From the NCBI GenBank assembly GCA_963922205.1, contig CAWUHX010000253.1, forward strand, positions 310,001-374,000: 64,000 nt of DNA, given 5' to 3'. This stretch comes from Romanomermis culicivorax. Lineage: Eukaryota; Nematoda; Enoplea; Mermithida; Mermithidae. The position numbers and the translations under genes were made by a program. Shown one piece after another: positions 31,432 to 44,034 of this stretch. Under the pieces are notes generated by a model, which was not told where the DNA came from, ran no database searches, and saw only the letters and a program-made list of their open reading frames with translations. The stretch's first letter is position 1. Each line of letters starts with the position of its first letter.

Positions 31432-34400
31432 TCAGTGGCGGCGGCGATAACGAGTGTCGGACGCTGAATGGTGGTTTCGTGGCGGATCGCGGCGGTCTCG
31501 TTCTCGTTCTCTTTCTCTTTCTCGTTGGCGTTCGATGTGGTAGCCGTGGGGATCGTATGGATCTTCGTGGCCGTCAAAGCGGTAGCTACGAGAATAGCGG
31601 GATCGACCGTAGTCAGAGGTATCCCGGCGGCGAGACGACGAAGTTGACGTTTGAGGCGGGAGCGGCGATAGCGGGTTAACGCCTGGCGCTGGTAACTGAG
31701 TCGCGATTAACGACGGTTTGTCGGACGGCGTCCCTGTTGGCGGCAACGGTCGCGGTGGTAAAAGATTCCACCGGGCAGAGAAATCGTGCCGACGCAGCAC
31801 GGGCGCGGGGCGATCCGTCTCGCTATGGTATTGTAAATAAAGTTTTCGGACGTCGGCGAGTTCGGGCGGCTGTGGAAACGGTGCGTAGTCTGGGTAAGCC
31901 ATCCAGCTGTCGATGAGTCCGACAGCGGTGTTGTAGGCTTGGAGCAGGCACGAAGGATTGTCCAGGCCGCGAGCTTCGTAGAGGAAGAGCGTCAAATGGG
32001 CGGTGTGAACGGCGTCAACGACGCCGAGCTCCTCGGCCCAAAGACTGGCGACCCATTTCAATATTACCGTGGCAACGGCGTGCGAGATCGGTGGTTGCTG
32101 TTCTACGTACGAGGGGCGGTAGTGGTCGCGGAAATATTGGTACAACGCCAGTGAAGCGTTCGTGGCGCGTATGTGCACCGGCATAATGATGTGAATGCGG
32201 AGGCGCCCGAAAAAATTGATCAGCACCATCTCGTGCATCGTGCGCGGCGAGAAAAACTCAACGGCCGGGTCAATATGTGGCGGATAGCCCGGCGTGGCAA
32301 TCGTAACAGCGTGCGGCTTATCGGTAGTACGGAAACGCGTATAGTTCGGCAAGCGCTTAGCCTCGCTAGGCAACCGGGGTTTGATTGCTGGCGCGGAACT
32401 TGGTGGCAACGGAACTCCAAGGACCGGTTTGGTGGTGATGATCATATGCGGCTGTTGGACCGCAGTAACCGGAGCCGACGTCGGGGCCGTAGGCGGCAGC
32501 GACGTGGTGTGGGTTACCGTGGTCGACATGGCGGTTGTCGGAGCCGTGGGCGGCTGCGACGTTACCGTAGGCGTAGTCGAGGGTTTTGCGGGCTCCACGT
32601 CCATAGGAGGCGGCGGGAGCGGAGCTTTAAATTCATCTTTCGGCGGATTCTTTAGAGCTTCCAGGCGGCGCTGGATTTCGGCATCTCGGTGCAATGGGCT
32701 AATATAGTCGGTTAATTTCGTCGGTGAACGGCGGAAACCGTGGCGATAGTGTTCTTCGTAAAAACCCGTTGTGTGCACCTTACGGGTTTGTTCGCTCTGA
32801 GTACGATGCGGCGGTGCGTCATCGCGGCGTTCGTGTTGGCGGCTATCCCTGCCGGTTGCTGGGGTTTGTTTCGTTTCTTTTCGGTGGCGGTCATCACGAG
32901 AATGGGACTCGTGGTGTGAACGGTGGCTGTCTGGTTTGCGATCAGGCGGCGGTAACGTTGCCGACGCTGTTGTTTTGGAAGAATCGCGTTTGGGTTTCGG
33001 CGTTGACGTAGCGTGTGAAGAGCGTGCGGCTTCTTCGCGGATTCTTTGCTTATCGCGTTGTTCACGGCGTCGAGTGGTGCGCTCGCTGGGCGTTCGGCCG
33101 CGCTCAGCACGCGAAGTGCTGGGTGGCGGCGTACGCCGTGTACTCGGTTCGTCCGATGTTTTTGTCTTGTGAGATTTGCGGTACGCCGATTCGTCCTGAA
33201 GCTGTTGTTTTCTTTTTATCGAATGTTCATACCGCCCGGGTCTTCGGATGGGATTACCATAGCGATCTAAAGCCGGCACGGACGTGCTGGATGCCTGTGG
33301 GGTTTGGACATCCACAGGCGCCGTCGGCGGCGGTAGAATCGCTGGTTGCGGCGGTTGCGAGATCGCTTGCGGTTGCGATATGACCGGCGGCGGTAACGGA
33401 GCCGGTAATTGCGTGACGGGTTGGGCCATCGCGGGAGCCATTTGAGCTACTTGCGGGGCCGGAGCGATCAACGTCGGTTGCGGCAACAAAATTTGTTGTA
33501 TTTGTTCTTTCAACGATTCGGGGAAATCTTTCCATTGGTGCTCAGGAAATAGCATACCTGGCGGCGGTGGCGGGAAATGATGCGCGGCCAGTGCTGCGGC
33601 CAAAGCGTCCCATTGCGGAGCTGAAATAAACTGTTGCGAAAAACGTACAGGAGCACTATACCTGGCTGCGGCAACAGTAGCGATAAGCGGAGGTCCCGGC
33701 AAAACGGCCGGCGTCGCCAAATATATTCGTGGATCCACAGCGGGTGCCGTGGTGATAGGCGCAGCGGCTGGTTCCATAGGGGCGACGTCCATAGACGTGG
33801 ATTGGTCCACCGTACTTTCTTCGGGTATGTCAGTCAACATTTGCTCTGACGTCATTGTCTCGGAGTCAATCGCGGCGGGTTGGACGGGTGTGGACTCGTC
33901 CATCGGGGCCGGAGCGATGTTGGAAATTTCGTCTAGCGTCAATTTCAGGAAATCGTTGATTTGCGTGGCAGTTGCGGTAATATCGGAAGGCGCGGGTACC
34001 ATAGGAAGGGCCGACACGTCTGTTGACGGCGGCAGCTTCGCTATGTTGAGATCGAAAATTGGCGTTTCAAGTAGTTCATCGTCGGCGGGTTCAACTTCAA
34101 CGTCGGTGGGGCGGTCGAGGAGTTCCTCGGCGGTGAGCGTGTGCACCGAAGCCGTAGTCGGCATGGGGTACGCATACACCGGCGCGGGGAACGAAAGGCG
34201 GTTTTGATGGTCGATGAGCGCGATGAACGTCGAATAAAAATGGAAACGGCTATGTGGATTGGCCGTGTAATCGTTTTCATCGATTTCGACTTCTTCTACC
34301 GACGTTTCCATGTGGAAGTTTTCGTCGAACACGATCGGGCGTAACGCGAAGCGGTTGCATATGTACGTGCTCGAGTCGGCCGAAAAACTGGGCTCGCGTT

Positions 34401-36174
34401 CCGGAATGCGGTTCATCCAAGTCGTGAGGAGCGAATTGGGGTTGCCGTCGCTGCGGTACCACATGCACTCGTAGAACACGGCACGTGTATCTGGCGTCAT
34501 TGATTGCGCGTGGCGGAGGAGGACGTCATTGACCCAGGCGTATTCCGCGGCGGAGCATGGTGAAGCTAGAAGCGCTGCTAACGGCATAAAAGTCGTTAGC
34601 TTCCGGAACCATTCGCCATCAATCTGTAAAAAATTAAGGAAGGTTGAAGGGTGATAACGATAATGGGTACCGTTATAAGTGCGCTCGCGTAGGGGTTGGT
34701 CGGCGGCTACGCGTTCGGTCCAAAGATCTTCGACTTCGTGGGGAAGCGGCGGCAAGTTGGGATCGTTGTAAGGCATACGATCGCGGACGGCCAACTTGTA
34801 TATCGGTGAAAGCGGGAAGTTGAGCAACTCGATGATGCGGTGGGTGAGATTGCTTTTCATGGCCGACGTAACGGCTGCTTGAAGGCGTTTAGGATCATCG
34901 AACACTGATTGCGGTTTTAGAGCCGGGTCTTCGTCGTCGGAGACGTCTGGTGACTTGTTCCATTCGTCTTTCTGTTTCTTTTTCTTCTTTTTCGGCACTT
35001 TCGGAACGGGAAGAAGCTTCGGGTGAGTTGTCCGCGTCAAGGATTTGACGTCTTTGAAGCCGTTGGGAACCGTTCCTAAACAGAAAGACCGACCGTGGTC
35101 GGACGATGTGCAATCATACATAAAAAATTTGTATGCTGAAAGAACTTCATCTCGCATGATCGCGGGCAAGGCCACTTGTGACGTAGTCGGGTAGATCCGG
35201 TTGGCGTAGTCGGGAGGCAAGACATCCGACAGCGCGACGTTGTGAAAAGTGGCGATGACGTACTCGGCGAGGTGGTCGATTTCGGCGGCGTCCAACGAGT
35301 CGTGGGGAAACAACGCGGGCGCGTTGTAGACCTCGGGGATGAAGCCGTAACGACCGAATGCCAAGAACAATAACAGCGGATAGTAGGCGTCGAGGGCCGC
35401 GTAGGCCAAAACGTCGGATTGTAGAAACGACGTTGCTGGATTGTTGAAAAAGCGTAGAGCGTGAGGAAAGCGTAAGGTGAGCTTTGAGACGTCTAGCGCC
35501 CACATTGCGGAGACTGTGGCTTTGAGCGTGCGTTTTTCCGGAAAGAAACCGATTCGGCGGGCCAACTCGTACAGTGGCGGAGATATGTCGATATTGCGGA
35601 TGACGCGGTACGCGTCGAAGTGGATTGCTTTCACGACGGGATCTTTGTTTTTCTTTTGCCGGTCGGTGCGAAATTGAGTGCCCAGAAGCGCGTAGATTCC
35701 CGCCCAGTCGTCGGCTCCATCGAAAGAGACTACGATGGTGTGGTCGCCGTCGACTAGGGCGAAAAGCGCGGTCCAGTCTTCTGGGGTGGCGGTGAACGTT
35801 TCGAAGACGAACATTGTGCCGTTCGGAAACGCGAGTTGAACGTAGCGGGGGTAACTAGACGCCGTGAGGTCGGCTGGCATTTGAACGGTGCATTGAAATT
35901 GTTTGAAATCGGCGGCCGAGATGGATTCGGTGTCAAAGCCGACCAGCGTGTAGCCACGGAAGTTTGGTGTGGGTTGGACGGCCAAGGCCTGTCCCAAACT
36001 TCCGGGTGAAAGGAAAATCGGCGGCGGCAAGACGTTCGGGGGTCGCGCGTACATGGAAATGTACCACGACTCTAAATCGGCGACGCGAGTTAGGCGTTTG
36101 ACGTTGTTTTCTAAACAAGAGCGAATGTGATACTCATCAGTGACACATGGGACGCCACGTCGAATGAACGACAT
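31432..36174 (-). CDS. Retrotransposon ORF2: DEDDy 3'-5' exonuclease-like protein, 1580 aa
   Basis: The ATG at 36174 opens an unbroken 1580-codon frame downstream of pol, in the usual env position. Residues 75-275 read as an RNase D/WRN-type exonuclease: Exo I VGFDTES (D81, E83), Exo II around SFDGADDW (D152 and/or D155-156) and Exo III Y258-A-A-L-D262, with a preceding [10 protein letters not shown] helix as in RNase D relatives. Then come a Lys-rich patch (about 395-410), Pro/Thr-rich linkers, long low-complexity Pro/Ala/Thr and Arg/Ser/His-rich regions, a compact segment near 1290-1470 of unknown fold, and an Arg-rich RS/RE tail. I see no Env features (no signal peptide, no fusion or transmembrane segment). 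It may act on RNA or DNA in the nucleus or particle; the function is inferred from motifs only. Intactness suggests selection or youth. Confidence 0.85.
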   Translation of the reverse strand: MSFIRRGVPCVTDEYHIRSCLENNVKRLTRVADLESWYISMYARPPNVLPPPIFLSPGSLGQALAVQPTPNFRGYTLVGFDTESISAADFKQFQCTVQMPADLTASSYPRYVQLAFPNGTMFVFETFTATPEDWTALFALVDGDHTIVVSFDGADDWAGIYALLGTQFRTDRQKKNKDPVVKAIHFDAYRVIRNIDISPPLYELARRIGFFPEKRTLKATVSAMWALDVSKLTLRFPHALRFFNNPATSFLQSDVLAYAALDAYYPLLLFLAFGRYGFIPEVYNAPALFPHDSLDAAEIDHLAEYVIATFHNVALSDVLPPDYANRIYPTTSQVALPAIMRDEVLSAYKFFMYDCTSSDHGRSFCLGTVPNGFKDVKSLTRTTHPKLLPVPKVPKKKKKKQKDEWNKSPDVSDDEDPALKPQSVFDDPKRLQAAVTSAMKSNLTHRIIELLNFPLSPIYKLAVRDRMPYNDPNLPPLPHEVEDLWTERVAADQPLRERTYNGTHYRYHPSTFLNFLQIDGEWFRKLTTFMPLAALLASPCSAAEYAWVNDVLLRHAQSMTPDTRAVFYECMWYRSDGNPNSLLTTWMNRIPEREPSFSADSSTYICNRFALRPIVFDENFHMETSVEEVEIDENDYTANPHSRFHFYSTFIALIDHQNRLSFPAPVYAYPMPTTASVHTLTAEELLDRPTDVEVEPADDELLETPIFDLNIAKLPPSTDVSALPMVPAPSDITATATQINDFLKLTLDEISNIAPAPMDESTPVQPAAIDSETMTSEQMLTDIPEESTVDQSTSMDVAPMEPAAAPITTAPAVDPRIYLATPAVLPGPPLIATVAAARYSAPVRFSQQFISAPQWDALAAALAAHHFPPPPPGMLFPEHQWKDFPESLKEQIQQILLPQPTLIAPAPQVAQMAPAMAQPVTQLPAPLPPPVISQPQAISQPPQPAILPPPTAPVDVQTPQASSTSVPALDRYGNPIRRPGRYEHSIKRKQQLQDESAYRKSHKTKTSDEPSTRRTPPPSTSRAERGRTPSERTTRRREQRDKQRIREEAARSSHATSTPKPKRDSSKTTASATLPPPDRKPDSHRSHHESHSRDDRHRKETKQTPATGRDSRQHERRDDAPPHRTQSEQTRKVHTTGFYEEHYRHGFRRSPTKLTDYISPLHRDAEIQRRLEALKNPPKDEFKAPLPPPPMDVEPAKPSTTPTVTSQPPTAPTTAMSTTVTHTTSLPPTAPTSAPVTAVQQPHMIITTKPVLGVPLPPSSAPAIKPRLPSEAKRLPNYTRFRTTDKPHAVTIATPGYPPHIDPAVEFFSPRTMHEMVLINFFGRLRIHIIMPVHIRATNASLALYQYFRDHYRPSYVEQQPPISHAVATVILKWVASLWAEELGVVDAVHTAHLTLFLYEARGLDNPSCLLQAYNTAVGLIDSWMAYPDYAPFPQPPELADVRKLYLQYHSETDRPAPVLRRHDFSARWNLLPPRPLPPTGTPSDKPSLIATQLPAPGVNPLSPLPPQTSTSSSRRRDTSDYGRSRYSRSYRFDGHEDPYDPHGYHIERQRERERERERDRRDPPRNHHSASDTRYRRRH

Positions 36175-36235
36175 GGGGTTTTAAGGATGATGTAAACGTG
36201 AACCAAGAGGGAAGCGCTGTGGTGTCGTCAACTCG

Positions 36236-36466
36236 TTAGAAGGTCATATGCTTTGAGGCGGCGTTGGCTTGGGCGGCGATGTCACCTTGATGGGCGCACG
36301 TGGACAACTGGATCGGGCTACGATAGCGAGATAACGAGAGTTGTGGTATGCGGAAATCAAGGCAGCGGCCGGTTGTGGACTGAGAAGGCCACAACTTGAC
36401 GATGACGGGATCGCGGCGGCTGACCATGGAACTCTGACCCAAGACTACAGAGGGGGAGATACTCAT
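36236..36466 (-). CDS. Small ORF b of the retrotransposon, 76 aa
   Basis: ATG at 36466 overlaps the stop of the preceding small ORF as ATGA. It codes for a basic/hydroxyl-rich 76-residue peptide with two cysteines and no recognised domain, ending 61 nt before the ORF2 ATG. The ATGA arrangement would allow termination-reinitiation. Alternatively this is 5' leader of a spliced ORF2 mRNA and not translated. Confidence 0.4.
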   Translation of the reverse strand: MSISPSVVLGQSSMVSRRDPVIVKLWPSQSTTGRCLDFRIPQLSLSRYRSPIQLSTCAHQGDIAAQANAASKHMTF

Positions 36467-36663
36467 GGGGTCCCAAGCAAAAGCATGCAAGTATAAGCAG
36501 CAAAAGCATAAAATGAGAAAATACCGTCGCAGGCGAAACTTAAATCGTTTTGGTGGGGCTGCCGTTCGGCCCAGCGGACGTAACGTTCGTTTACGTTTAT
36601 CGATTCGCGATACGGCGGAGGGTCGTCGGCCGTGGAGGATGATGCGGTCGACGGCGTTGTCAT
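36463..36663 (-). CDS. Small ORF a of the retrotransposon, 66 aa with PPPY motif
   Basis: A 66-residue frame starting at an ATG. It has a Ser/Thr-rich N-terminus, DDPPPYRE at residues 13-20 (a PPxY motif of the kind that binds WW-domain ubiquitin ligases in retroviral late domains), a charged middle and a hydrophobic C-terminal segment (about 49-63). It lies between pol and ORF2. It could be a small membrane or budding-related accessory protein; translation is not proven. Confidence 0.45.
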   Translation of the reverse strand: MTTPSTASSSTADDPPPYRESINVNERYVRWAERQPHQNDLSFACDGIFSFYAFAAYTCMLLLGTP

Positions 36664-37169
36664 TTTGAAAAATAAAATTTTTGAGAGCGGCTGGAAAATG
36701 CGACTATTGCTGATGGAAGCGAAAGATGGAAATGAAATAGTAAAAAGAATAAGCCGCTGAAAGGTGAAAAAAGTGTAAAGTAGGAAAATGCAAACACTAT
36801 CATTACGAAAAGCAACACAAACACCACTATGTTAATGGAGAGTAAAATCAACCTTTCCCAATTAGTCTTATGAGAGTGATAGCGGCCAGGGTCGGGCGGA
36901 AGTAAACCGAATGGCCTCGCGCCAAACAGAACCTAACATTATAGAAGAAACCCCCTCTTATTGCGTAAGTGTGGAAACCGAGACCGGGTGTAAAGTGACA
37001 TTGTAAAGTCGGTTGAGGGCAAAAACGATGGATTGCGTGGAAACGTTGGAACTGCCGTGCATCGTTGCTCGTTATCGAGGTCGCCCTGATCTAAATTAAA
37101 CAAACACAAAGATTATGTACAACGCGGCGTGATGAGCGCCGTATCACAAAAAGAAAATTTCAAAGCGAA
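36664..37169 (-). other. Spacer between gag-pol and the 3' ORFs
   Basis: About 500 bp. The minus-strand frame at 36851-36660 is a pyrimidine-rich, purely hydrophobic reading that probably reflects a polypyrimidine/splice-acceptor-like region rather than a protein. No subgenomic promoter motif was identified. Confidence 0.45.
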
Positions 37170-40100
37170 CTATTGCCGGCGGGAAGTGTGGGGCGTGCGG
37201 GGTCCGCCTTCTTCGTTGTCAAAAGTATTCTTTGCCGGTCGTGGGATGAACGGTTTTAGACGCGTTATGGAGACGGTCTGCGGGCGGCCGGGCGCGTCGA
37301 GTGCGTCAATGGTAACAACGTTTTCGGCTGCGCGGGAAGCGTCCGTGATGAGGAAAGGCCCGATGAAGTCGGGTTGAATCTTGTTGGCTTTTCGCGTGTT
37401 GGTCAAAAGAACTAAGTCGTTGACGGCGAAGTCGCGTCTTCGAGCTTTGCGGTCAAAATATTCTTTGCTGGCGGCGGCTGCGGCATCGAGGTTAGCTTTG
37501 ATCTTTTCGTGCATCTTAAGTTGGGCTTGCGTTAGAATATGTTGATAAGCGTCGTAATTCAAGGGCAAGGTGAGACGGCGGGCGCAATCGTAGTCGAAAG
37601 TGATGCGCGGTTCATATCCTCGTAATAAACTAAACGGCGAATGTCGTGTGGCTGTATGCGGCGTGGCGTTGTAAGCGAACACGGCGTAGGGCAGGTATCG
37701 TTCCCAGTTGTCTGGATCGTCGGCGGTATATTTTTTGAGTTGAGCGATCAGGGTTTGATTGAAACGTTCGACCATTCCGTTACACTGGGGGTGGTACGCC
37801 GTTGTCTTGACTTTTCGAATTTTGAGAAGTTCACAAATATCTTGCATGAGTTTTGACGTAAAGCATCCACCTTGATCGGAAAGGAGTACAAGTGGGCTAC
37901 CGTGCGTAAGGACGACGTTGTTGATAAAACATTCCACTATTGTTGAGGCTTTCTGATCCGGAATCGGGTGCGCGGATACGAATTTCGTAAAGTAATCCTG
38001 AAAAACAATAACGTAGGGACGCTTCTCACCTACTGGCGAAATGTTGACGATGTCGGTAGCCACAATTTCGAATGGATGCTTGGGTTGAATTGGCAACAAC
38101 GGCGGAGGCGGTGACGTGCGCGGTGTTGTTAGTTGACAAATTTTACAGGTTTTGATCCAATCCCGAACGTCCTCTTCCATGCGGGGCCACCAAAAGTGAG
38201 CTTTAATGGCGGCTAGCGTACGATTGGTTCCTTGGTGATTCAAAATTTTTGCGCCGTGGAATTGATGAAGGGTTTGGTCGACCAATGAGGCGGGTACGAC
38301 TAATTGCTTGACATCTTTGATATGCCGGTACAAAAGTTGATCTTCGAGGAAGAAAATCGGCGGGTGTTTGGCGGCATTATCCGTCTTGAGAGAGGCGATG
38401 ATTTTCGTTATGGCTGGATCTGCGGCTTGAGCTTTTAAAACATCTTCGTGAGCGGCAATCGTAATGGCTTCGGCCGGAGGCGGTTCGTGGTCGGCATCCT
38501 TAGGCATTGAATTAGAGAGTGTGGGTGAACTGATGGTCTTTCTTGTCATCGCACGGGTGATGGCGTTGATTTCGGCGTCGACTTCCGTGAATAGTGGAGC
38601 CACTGCTGGGCGTGGTTCCGGTACCGTTAAGTCGGTTTCCGTAGTTGCACCAGCAGGGTGAAAATTTTCACGGAAGATCTTGGCGGTCAAGTTTTCAGCG
38701 TTTTGGATCGGGCATTTGTCGCGGTCATCTTTCCTAGATAAAAAATCAGCGCAAGCGTTATCCTTACCTTTAACATATTCCACTTTGTAATCGTAATCTT
38801 GTAAGCTGATCGCGAAGCGCTGAAGTCGTGAATTACGATGTTTTTCGTCTTTGAGCCATTCAAGGGGCTTGTGGTCAGTGCGGACAATAACTTTCTGGCC
38901 GTACACATAGTGGCGGTACATCCGGAAGCCGTATACAATGGCGAGGCATTCACGCTCAGTTGTACTGTAGCGGGTTTCGGCATCGGTGAGTACACGACTA
39001 TTGTAGGCGATGACCCATTGGTCGTGTTCGTTTTCTTGGTACAAAATTGCTCCGATGGCGGTCGTACTAGCGTCGGTTTGAATAACGAATTGAGCTTTGC
39101 CATCGTAGACGGGATATCGGAGAAATGGCGACGACGTAAGGGCTGTTTTGATGCCTTTGAAAGCGGCGTGATGTTCATCCGTGGCGAAATATTGGGCGTC
39201 TTTGCGTAAGAGTCCGTACAAAGGACTGGACAAGGTCGCCAAATTCGGGATAAATCGCTTGCACCATTGGACTAGACCTAAAAAACTTTGCATACCTTTT
39301 TTAGTCTTTGGAAATTCGTATTCGGCGATCGCTTTGACTTTCTCGGGATCGGCGGCGATTCCGCGGGCGCTAAGAAGATGTCCCAAGAATTTGACTTGCG
39401 GCGGCAGAAACTCGCATTTGTCGGGTCGAAGCGTAAGATTGGCAGCGCGGAGGGCGTCGAAAACGATTTGAAGGTGTTCCAAATGCTCTTCAAACGAATT
39501 CGAAAAAATGATTATATCATCAATGTAGACGAGGCAGATTTTCCAGATATACGGGCGGAGGATTCGTTCCATTAAGCGTTGAAACTCGGCGGGCGCGTTC
39601 TTTAAGCCGAACGGTAAAACTTTGAATCGAAACAAACCTTCTTGACAAATGAAGGTTGTTTTATCGCGGGAACCGACGTCGAGGGGTACTTGCCAGTATC
39701 CTGCTTTGAGGTCGAGCGTGGTGAAGAACTTTGCGTGTCCCATTGCGTCTAGGTAGTCGTCGATGCGCGGGATTGGGAATTTGTCGCTTGGCGTAACATC
39801 GTTGATTCCACGGTAGTCAACAACGGGTCTCCACGAGCCGTCTTTTTTCTTTACCAAAAATAGCGGTGCGGCCCAGGGTGAGCGGGATGGTTCGATAAAA
39901 TCGTTGTCAAGCATTTCTTGGATATGGCGGCGTACGAGCGGTCTTTGTTCCATCGCGGCGCGGTAGTAATGGCGGGAAACTGGTTTTGCGGTGCCGGTAT
40001 CAATGCTGACGGTCAACTCGCTAGTGATGGTTGGTTTATCGCCGGGGAGGCTGAAAACATCGCGGTGCTGTCGGAGCATCTTGAGGGCTCTCTCTTTTTG

Positions 40101-43100
40101 CGCGGTAGAAACATACGTCTTTTCCGTCATTTTGTTCAGGGCGTATTCCAGCTTTTGTTGAGCGGTGTTGCCAGGGAATGACTTGTCCAATGCGGCCGGC
40201 TCGTGGTCGGTTAAGTCGCGGTCGGCGGCGGCGGTTGCTATCTGACAATCGGCGTGGGTTTCGGAATACTCCAGCGTGTGCTTTGCCATCGCAATGAGTT
40301 GGTTTGGTCGTAGTTTTATACTGTTCGGCGTATTGTTGATGAAAAGGAGCGGACAATGGCCGTTAGTGATGTTGACCACTGCGGTTTCGACTGGGAGCTC
40401 TGCGGCAACGTTATCCGTGGCGAGTGGTTGTACAATCACGTCGGGCACTGTCGCCGATGTTGTGGGAAAAACGCTACTTTTGACCCATTGTTGGCAGTGC
40501 GGTGAAATGGAAACGGAAGCTTGGGCGACGAGAAAAATTGGTTCGGCAAGCTCTGTAACCTCCAACCGCCTAGGGGGCGGTTGGTGTGGACCAGGTTGAG
40601 CCTGCCGAATCGGTTGTTCGACTTCGATTTCTTCGGGTTGGCTAAAAATATCAGATTTATCATCATAACAACTTACTCGTTCGTCTTCTGGTATCTCTTC
40701 TAAAACGTTGTCGTTAGCGGCGTTGAGAAATAATTCCGTTTGCGGGCGGATCGAGGCGATTACTTTGAGCGGCAGTTTAACGTCTTGAATTTCGATATAA
40801 TTGTCTTTGAAGTTTAAAATGGCGTGGATATCGGGGTGCGCGAGGAAATCGGTTCCGATGATGAATTGATCGTTTCCGTCGTCGTCAAGGATCACGCATT
40901 TGATCATGTGCTCTCCGAAGGCGGATTCCATTGTGACAACTACCGGGCCGTGAGCGTTGACTACGGCGCCGTCGGCTACTTTAATTTTTCCACATATCGG
41001 GAGTTGAAGCGATTGCTTGTCGAAGGCGCGTTTGACCAAACCTGATGATAGTACGGAACATTGGGCACCTGTGTCGATGAGCGCGTGTGCTTTGACGGCT
41101 CCTATTTTGATTGGGATTTGAAAGGCTCTCGTGGAAGCGTATTTGCGGACAAACGATTTGGAAGATGGCGTTAGATTATCAATTTGACAAACGGACGAAC
41201 GAATATGACAGGGATCTTGAAAAGCGCGGCCTGTTGCGTTCCAACGGACGATGCCGGGGCTGACAATCGGCGCGGCGGAAGCAATTTCTTTGGATGGAAC
41301 GACCATATTGGCCGCGGACGTTGAATGATTGTTAACGCGTGTTTCGAGCGCAGGTGCGGGCGCGGTGTTTGGTGCCGGTAGGGCGGGTAGGGCAATTTGC
41401 ATTTCTGAAGATTGAGAACTAGCGCGTGATGAATCCGTTGGCGTTGTGACGTATGGAGCCGGTACCGCGTTGTAATGAATATGTTGTTCCCACGGCGCCG
41501 GAAACTGATGGTTCGGGTAGACGGCGTAGGTGTTCTGAACAAAATCATTTGGGCGTTGCATAGGATTACCTTCATAGAAATGGTTTCGCGCGCCGCGGGC
41601 GTAGTTCGCTCCACGTTGGGGCGGTCCTCCGCGGCGGGGTCGCCAATCGCGTTGTCCACGGACGTCGTTTGAATTATTTCGGAAGTCAACTTGCCGTGGT
41701 TGGGCGGCATAATTTGAGCGATTTGGTTCAATTCGGGCTTGTTGTTGAGCGTTTTGCCGTTTGAGCCAGACGCAATCTTCTGTGTTGTGAGTGCGGGATT
41801 TGTGAGCGTCGCACCACAGACCTGTAGGTTGCGCCGGGCGTGCGCGGTCTCTGCTGGCGGATCGGTCAAAGCGATTTGCGTACGGCTCTCTGTTTTGAGA
41901 TGGGTGGCGCGGACTTTGTTGCCTATTGTTGGGTACCGTTTCTTCAGGGCGTTGTCGAGATTTTCTTTCTTCATAGTCGCGGTCGTATCGTTGAATCAAT
42001 TGTTCCAGGAGCATCTCCGTGCGCGGTGGTTGCGGCGGCGGTGGTTCAATTGCTTGTGGTTGGAAAGAGACGAATTTATTGGGCTGCATCGCCGTGTTTT
42101 GCGTCCTGCGGTCCATTGAGGGAGAGCGCTCGCGGTAGCGGTTTTGAGGACGGTCCATGCTGCGGCGGCGTTCAAAACGGCGATCAAACGGTTGCGGCGA
42201 CTTCGGAGGCGGTGGGTCTTGATCGGCTTGATTTACCAGAATGGGTCGTTCCGCGGTTCCGATTTCGGCTTTAGTTGCGTTGAGGACACTACGGGCTTTG
42301 GCTACGGCGTCGGCCAGTTGTTGAACATTTGTGAAACCCTTTGCTTGTTCGCCAATTGTGAGTTGATAGAAAACAGGCATTTTTGTCAAAAAGGTATCAA
42401 TTACTTGTTTATGCCGGAAAGTTTGATCTTCGTGTTGATATAATAGTTGTACATAAGTCATTACCTTACTTAAGAATGCGGCGGGTTCCTCTCCAGCTTC
42501 TGGCGTGATTGACGCGAGTTCGCGTTTAAGAGTCATTGGATTGCAATCGGGCGCCAACTGGAACATAAGCAAATGTTTGGCGTCTTCGTACCGCGTCATA
42601 TCTTGGATCATGTCGCTCGGCGTATCGCGGGTGAGTCGGCGGAGGGCACTCATCTTTACGTGATTGGAGGCGTCGTAGCCGAACTCATTTTCCAGTCGTA
42701 TGAAGAAGCGTAACAGGCGTTTATTTGTTGCGGCGCCGTCAATTATCAACGGATGCATATTGTCGACGATTGTTTTGATGCGGCTATCTTCTTCACGATG
42801 AGACGTGCGCGGCATGTCGTACCGAGGATGCGGGTGTTCATAATAATCGTCGGGTGGATAATCTGAAAAGCCAAATTGGTTTGCCGCGGGCGGTGGGCGT
42901 CTTTGAAGCGCGGAGCGGTGTAAATCTTCATCGGCGCGCGTACTGCGGGCGAATTCGTTATTATACAAGGTATCCGTCGACGGTGCTTTGGGTTTGACCT
43001 GGTTTGGTAGCCTGCCAAAGACTGGAGCCGGTTCAGTTTCACGGAGAGTTTCGTTAGGGATATAAACATCTCTTGTCTCCTCGCCGTGAAACCGTGAGGA

Positions 43101-43898
43101 CACCGGCGGCGGTCTTGGTGTAGGCGGATTACGCGCGTGCGTCGCGGCGGCAGTTGTGGAAATCAATTGTTGCATTTGCTCGGCGAGCGCGGCGAAACGC
43201 GCGTTAGTGGCTTTTGTTTGTTCTTGAATTTCGCGTTGAACGCGTAATTGTTGGGCTTGGAATTGATCGGAGACGGCGCCGATAATTTGATCAATGGTTT
43301 GTACCGTGGGGACATTGTTAGTTATACGCGCGGCGGCGGTGTTTAGTTGTTCCAGCGCGTCGCGTGCTTCTATGCGAAAATTTTGGACTTCGTTGGCGTT
43401 TGCGATAGCGAGACTGCTGCGGTGATCATTTGTTGAAGCGCGGGTGGCGGCTGGGGCTTGCGGCGGTTCAATATTGACAAAGGATTCGGAAGAGTCGGTT
43501 CTGGCGACAATTTGGTCATCATTACTTCGAGCCGGCGCGGGCGGTGGCGGCATTTGCGATGCGGGCGGCGCGTTGAGACGATTTTCGGCGGTGGCATGAG
43601 TATTTTGGTTTCCAAACCGCGGAGTTTGGGAATGGTTGGTCGCCGCGGTTGCGGGAATGAGCGGTGCTTGCGGTTGTGCCGTCCCGTCCAGTGCGGGAGT
43701 GCTGAAATTAGACAAGGGCGGGTTATGGGGCGGGAGACTTACCGCGGGGACCGCTGCCGATTGCGTAATATTTGACGGTCGCGGCAACATCATCTGATCA
43801 AAACTTAAAGCGCGGCGTGCGGCTGTGGCGGCGTTGGGAGAACTGGAACGCGACGGAAATCGAGTGAAGTCCGGCGGTGTGTGGCTTACCGTTGGCAT
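37170..43898 (-). CDS. Gag-Pol polyprotein of the Ty3/Gypsy element, 2242 aa
   Basis: I start at the ATG at 43898; the frame is open 40 codons further 5' but without an ATG. Gag: Pro/Ala-rich N-terminus, capsid-like helices at about 380-550, and an Arg-rich stretch. A zinc knuckle is C696-x2-H699-x4-H704-x4-C709, with His where classic CCHC has the second Cys. Protease: DTG at 942-944 (ALIDTGA). Reverse transcriptase: about 1330-1510 with YIDD at 1458-1461. RNase H: about 1605-1725 (TDAS). Integrase: HHCC zinc finger (H1878/1881, H1888, C1918, C1921), then D1949, D2008 and E2044, giving DD35E spacing. The C-terminus has an IGPF-type module and no chromodomain. Gag and Pol share one frame, so no frameshift site is needed; how their ratio is set is not visible. 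Confidence 0.95.
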   Translation of the reverse strand: MPTVSHTPPDFTRFPSRSSSPNAATAARRALSFDQMMLPRPSNITQSAAVPAVSLPPHNPPLSNFSTPALDGTAQPQAPLIPATAATNHSQTPRFGNQNTHATAENRLNAPPASQMPPPPAPARSNDDQIVARTDSSESFVNIEPPQAPAATRASTNDHRSSLAIANANEVQNFRIEARDALEQLNTAAARITNNVPTVQTIDQIIGAVSDQFQAQQLRVQREIQEQTKATNARFAALAEQMQQLISTTAAATHARNPPTPRPPPVSSRFHGEETRDVYIPNETLRETEPAPVFGRLPNQVKPKAPSTDTLYNNEFARSTRADEDLHRSALQRRPPPAANQFGFSDYPPDDYYEHPHPRYDMPRTSHREEDSRIKTIVDNMHPLIIDGAATNKRLLRFFIRLENEFGYDASNHVKMSALRRLTRDTPSDMIQDMTRYEDAKHLLMFQLAPDCNPMTLKRELASITPEAGEEPAAFLSKVMTYVQLLYQHEDQTFRHKQVIDTFLTKMPVFYQLTIGEQAKGFTNVQQLADAVAKARSVLNATKAEIGTAERPILVNQADQDPPPPKSPQPFDRRFERRRSMDRPQNRYRERSPSMDRRTQNTAMQPNKFVSFQPQAIEPPPPQPPRTEMLLEQLIQRYDRDYEERKSRQRPEETVPNNRQQSPRHPSQNREPYANRFDRSASRDRARPAQPTGLWCDAHKSRTHNTEDCVWLKRQNAQQQARIEPNRSNYAAQPRQVDFRNNSNDVRGQRDWRPRRGGPPQRGANYARGARNHFYEGNPMQRPNDFVQNTYAVYPNHQFPAPWEQHIHYNAVPAPYVTTPTDSSRASSQSSEMQIALPALPAPNTAPAPALETRVNNHSTSAANMVVPSKEIASAAPIVSPGIVRWNATGRAFQDPCHIRSSVCQIDNLTPSSKSFVRKYASTRAFQIPIKIGAVKAHALIDTGAQCSVLSSGLVKRAFDKQSLQLPICGKIKVADGAVVNAHGPVVVTMESAFGEHMIKCVILDDDGNDQFIIGTDFLAHPDIHAILNFKDNYIEIQDVKLPLKVIASIRPQTELFLNAANDNVLEEIPEDERVSCYDDKSDIFSQPEEIEVEQPIRQAQPGPHQPPPRRLEVTELAEPIFLVAQASVSISPHCQQWVKSSVFPTTSATVPDVIVQPLATDNVAAELPVETAVVNITNGHCPLLFINNTPNSIKLRPNQLIAMAKHTLEYSETHADCQIATAAADRDLTDHEPAALDKSFPGNTAQQKLEYALNKMTEKTYVSTAQKERALKMLRQHRDVFSLPGDKPTITSELTVSIDTGTAKPVSRHYYRAAMEQRPLVRRHIQEMLDNDFIEPSRSPWAAPLFLVKKKDGSWRPVVDYRGINDVTPSDKFPIPRIDDYLDAMGHAKFFTTLDLKAGYWQVPLDVGSRDKTTFICQEGLFRFKVLPFGLKNAPAEFQRLMERILRPYIWKICLVYIDDIIIFSNSFEEHLEHLQIVFDALRAANLTLRPDKCEFLPPQVKFLGHLLSARGIAADPEKVKAIAEYEFPKTKKGMQSFLGLVQWCKRFIPNLATLSSPLYGLLRKDAQYFATDEHHAAFKGIKTALTSSPFLRYPVYDGKAQFVIQTDASTTAIGAILYQENEHDQWVIAYNSRVLTDAETRYSTTERECLAIVYGFRMYRHYVYGQKVIVRTDHKPLEWLKDEKHRNSRLQRFAISLQDYDYKVEYVKGKDNACADFLSRKDDRDKCPIQNAENLTAKIFRENFHPAGATTETDLTVPEPRPAVAPLFTEVDAEINAITRAMTRKTISSPTLSNSMPKDADHEPPPAEAITIAAHEDVLKAQAADPAITKIIASLKTDNAAKHPPIFFLEDQLLYRHIKDVKQLVVPASLVDQTLHQFHGAKILNHQGTNRTLAAIKAHFWWPRMEEDVRDWIKTCKICQLTTPRTSPPPPLLPIQPKHPFEIVATDIVNISPVGEKRPYVIVFQDYFTKFVSAHPIPDQKASTIVECFINNVVLTHGSPLVLLSDQGGCFTSKLMQDICELLKIRKVKTTAYHPQCNGMVERFNQTLIAQLKKYTADDPDNWERYLPYAVFAYNATPHTATRHSPFSLLRGYEPRITFDYDCARRLTLPLNYDAYQHILTQAQLKMHEKIKANLDAAAAASKEYFDRKARRRDFAVNDLVLLTNTRKANKIQPDFIGPFLITDASRAAENVVTIDALDAPGRPQTVSITRLKPFIPRPAKNTFDNEEGGPRTPHTSRRQ

Positions 43899-44018
43899 CT
43901 TTTTTCTCAAGGTATAATAACCTCGTTTGTACCCTTTGGCGCAGTTACGGCGGGGTCGAATTTTGAATTCTTTAATTTCTTCGGATGCGACGCAACAGCG
44001 GGGAGCGGCAACGTACAA

Positions 44019-44034
44019 TCCAAACGGTCACCAG
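44019..44034 (-). promoter_or_regulatory. Primer-binding site
   Basis: In element sense CTGGTGACCGTTTGG follows the 5' LTR's terminal CA by one base. TGGTGACCG would pair with a tRNA ending CGGTCACCA. The donor tRNA is not identified from this window. Confidence 0.65.

Noticed and set aside
31939-35677. Many plus-strand frames opposite ORF2
   Set aside because: Antisense shadows of a G+C-rich coding frame.
36660-36851. 63-codon very hydrophobic frame before small ORF a
   Set aside because: Composition of a pyrimidine tract; more likely untranslated or splice-acceptor sequence.
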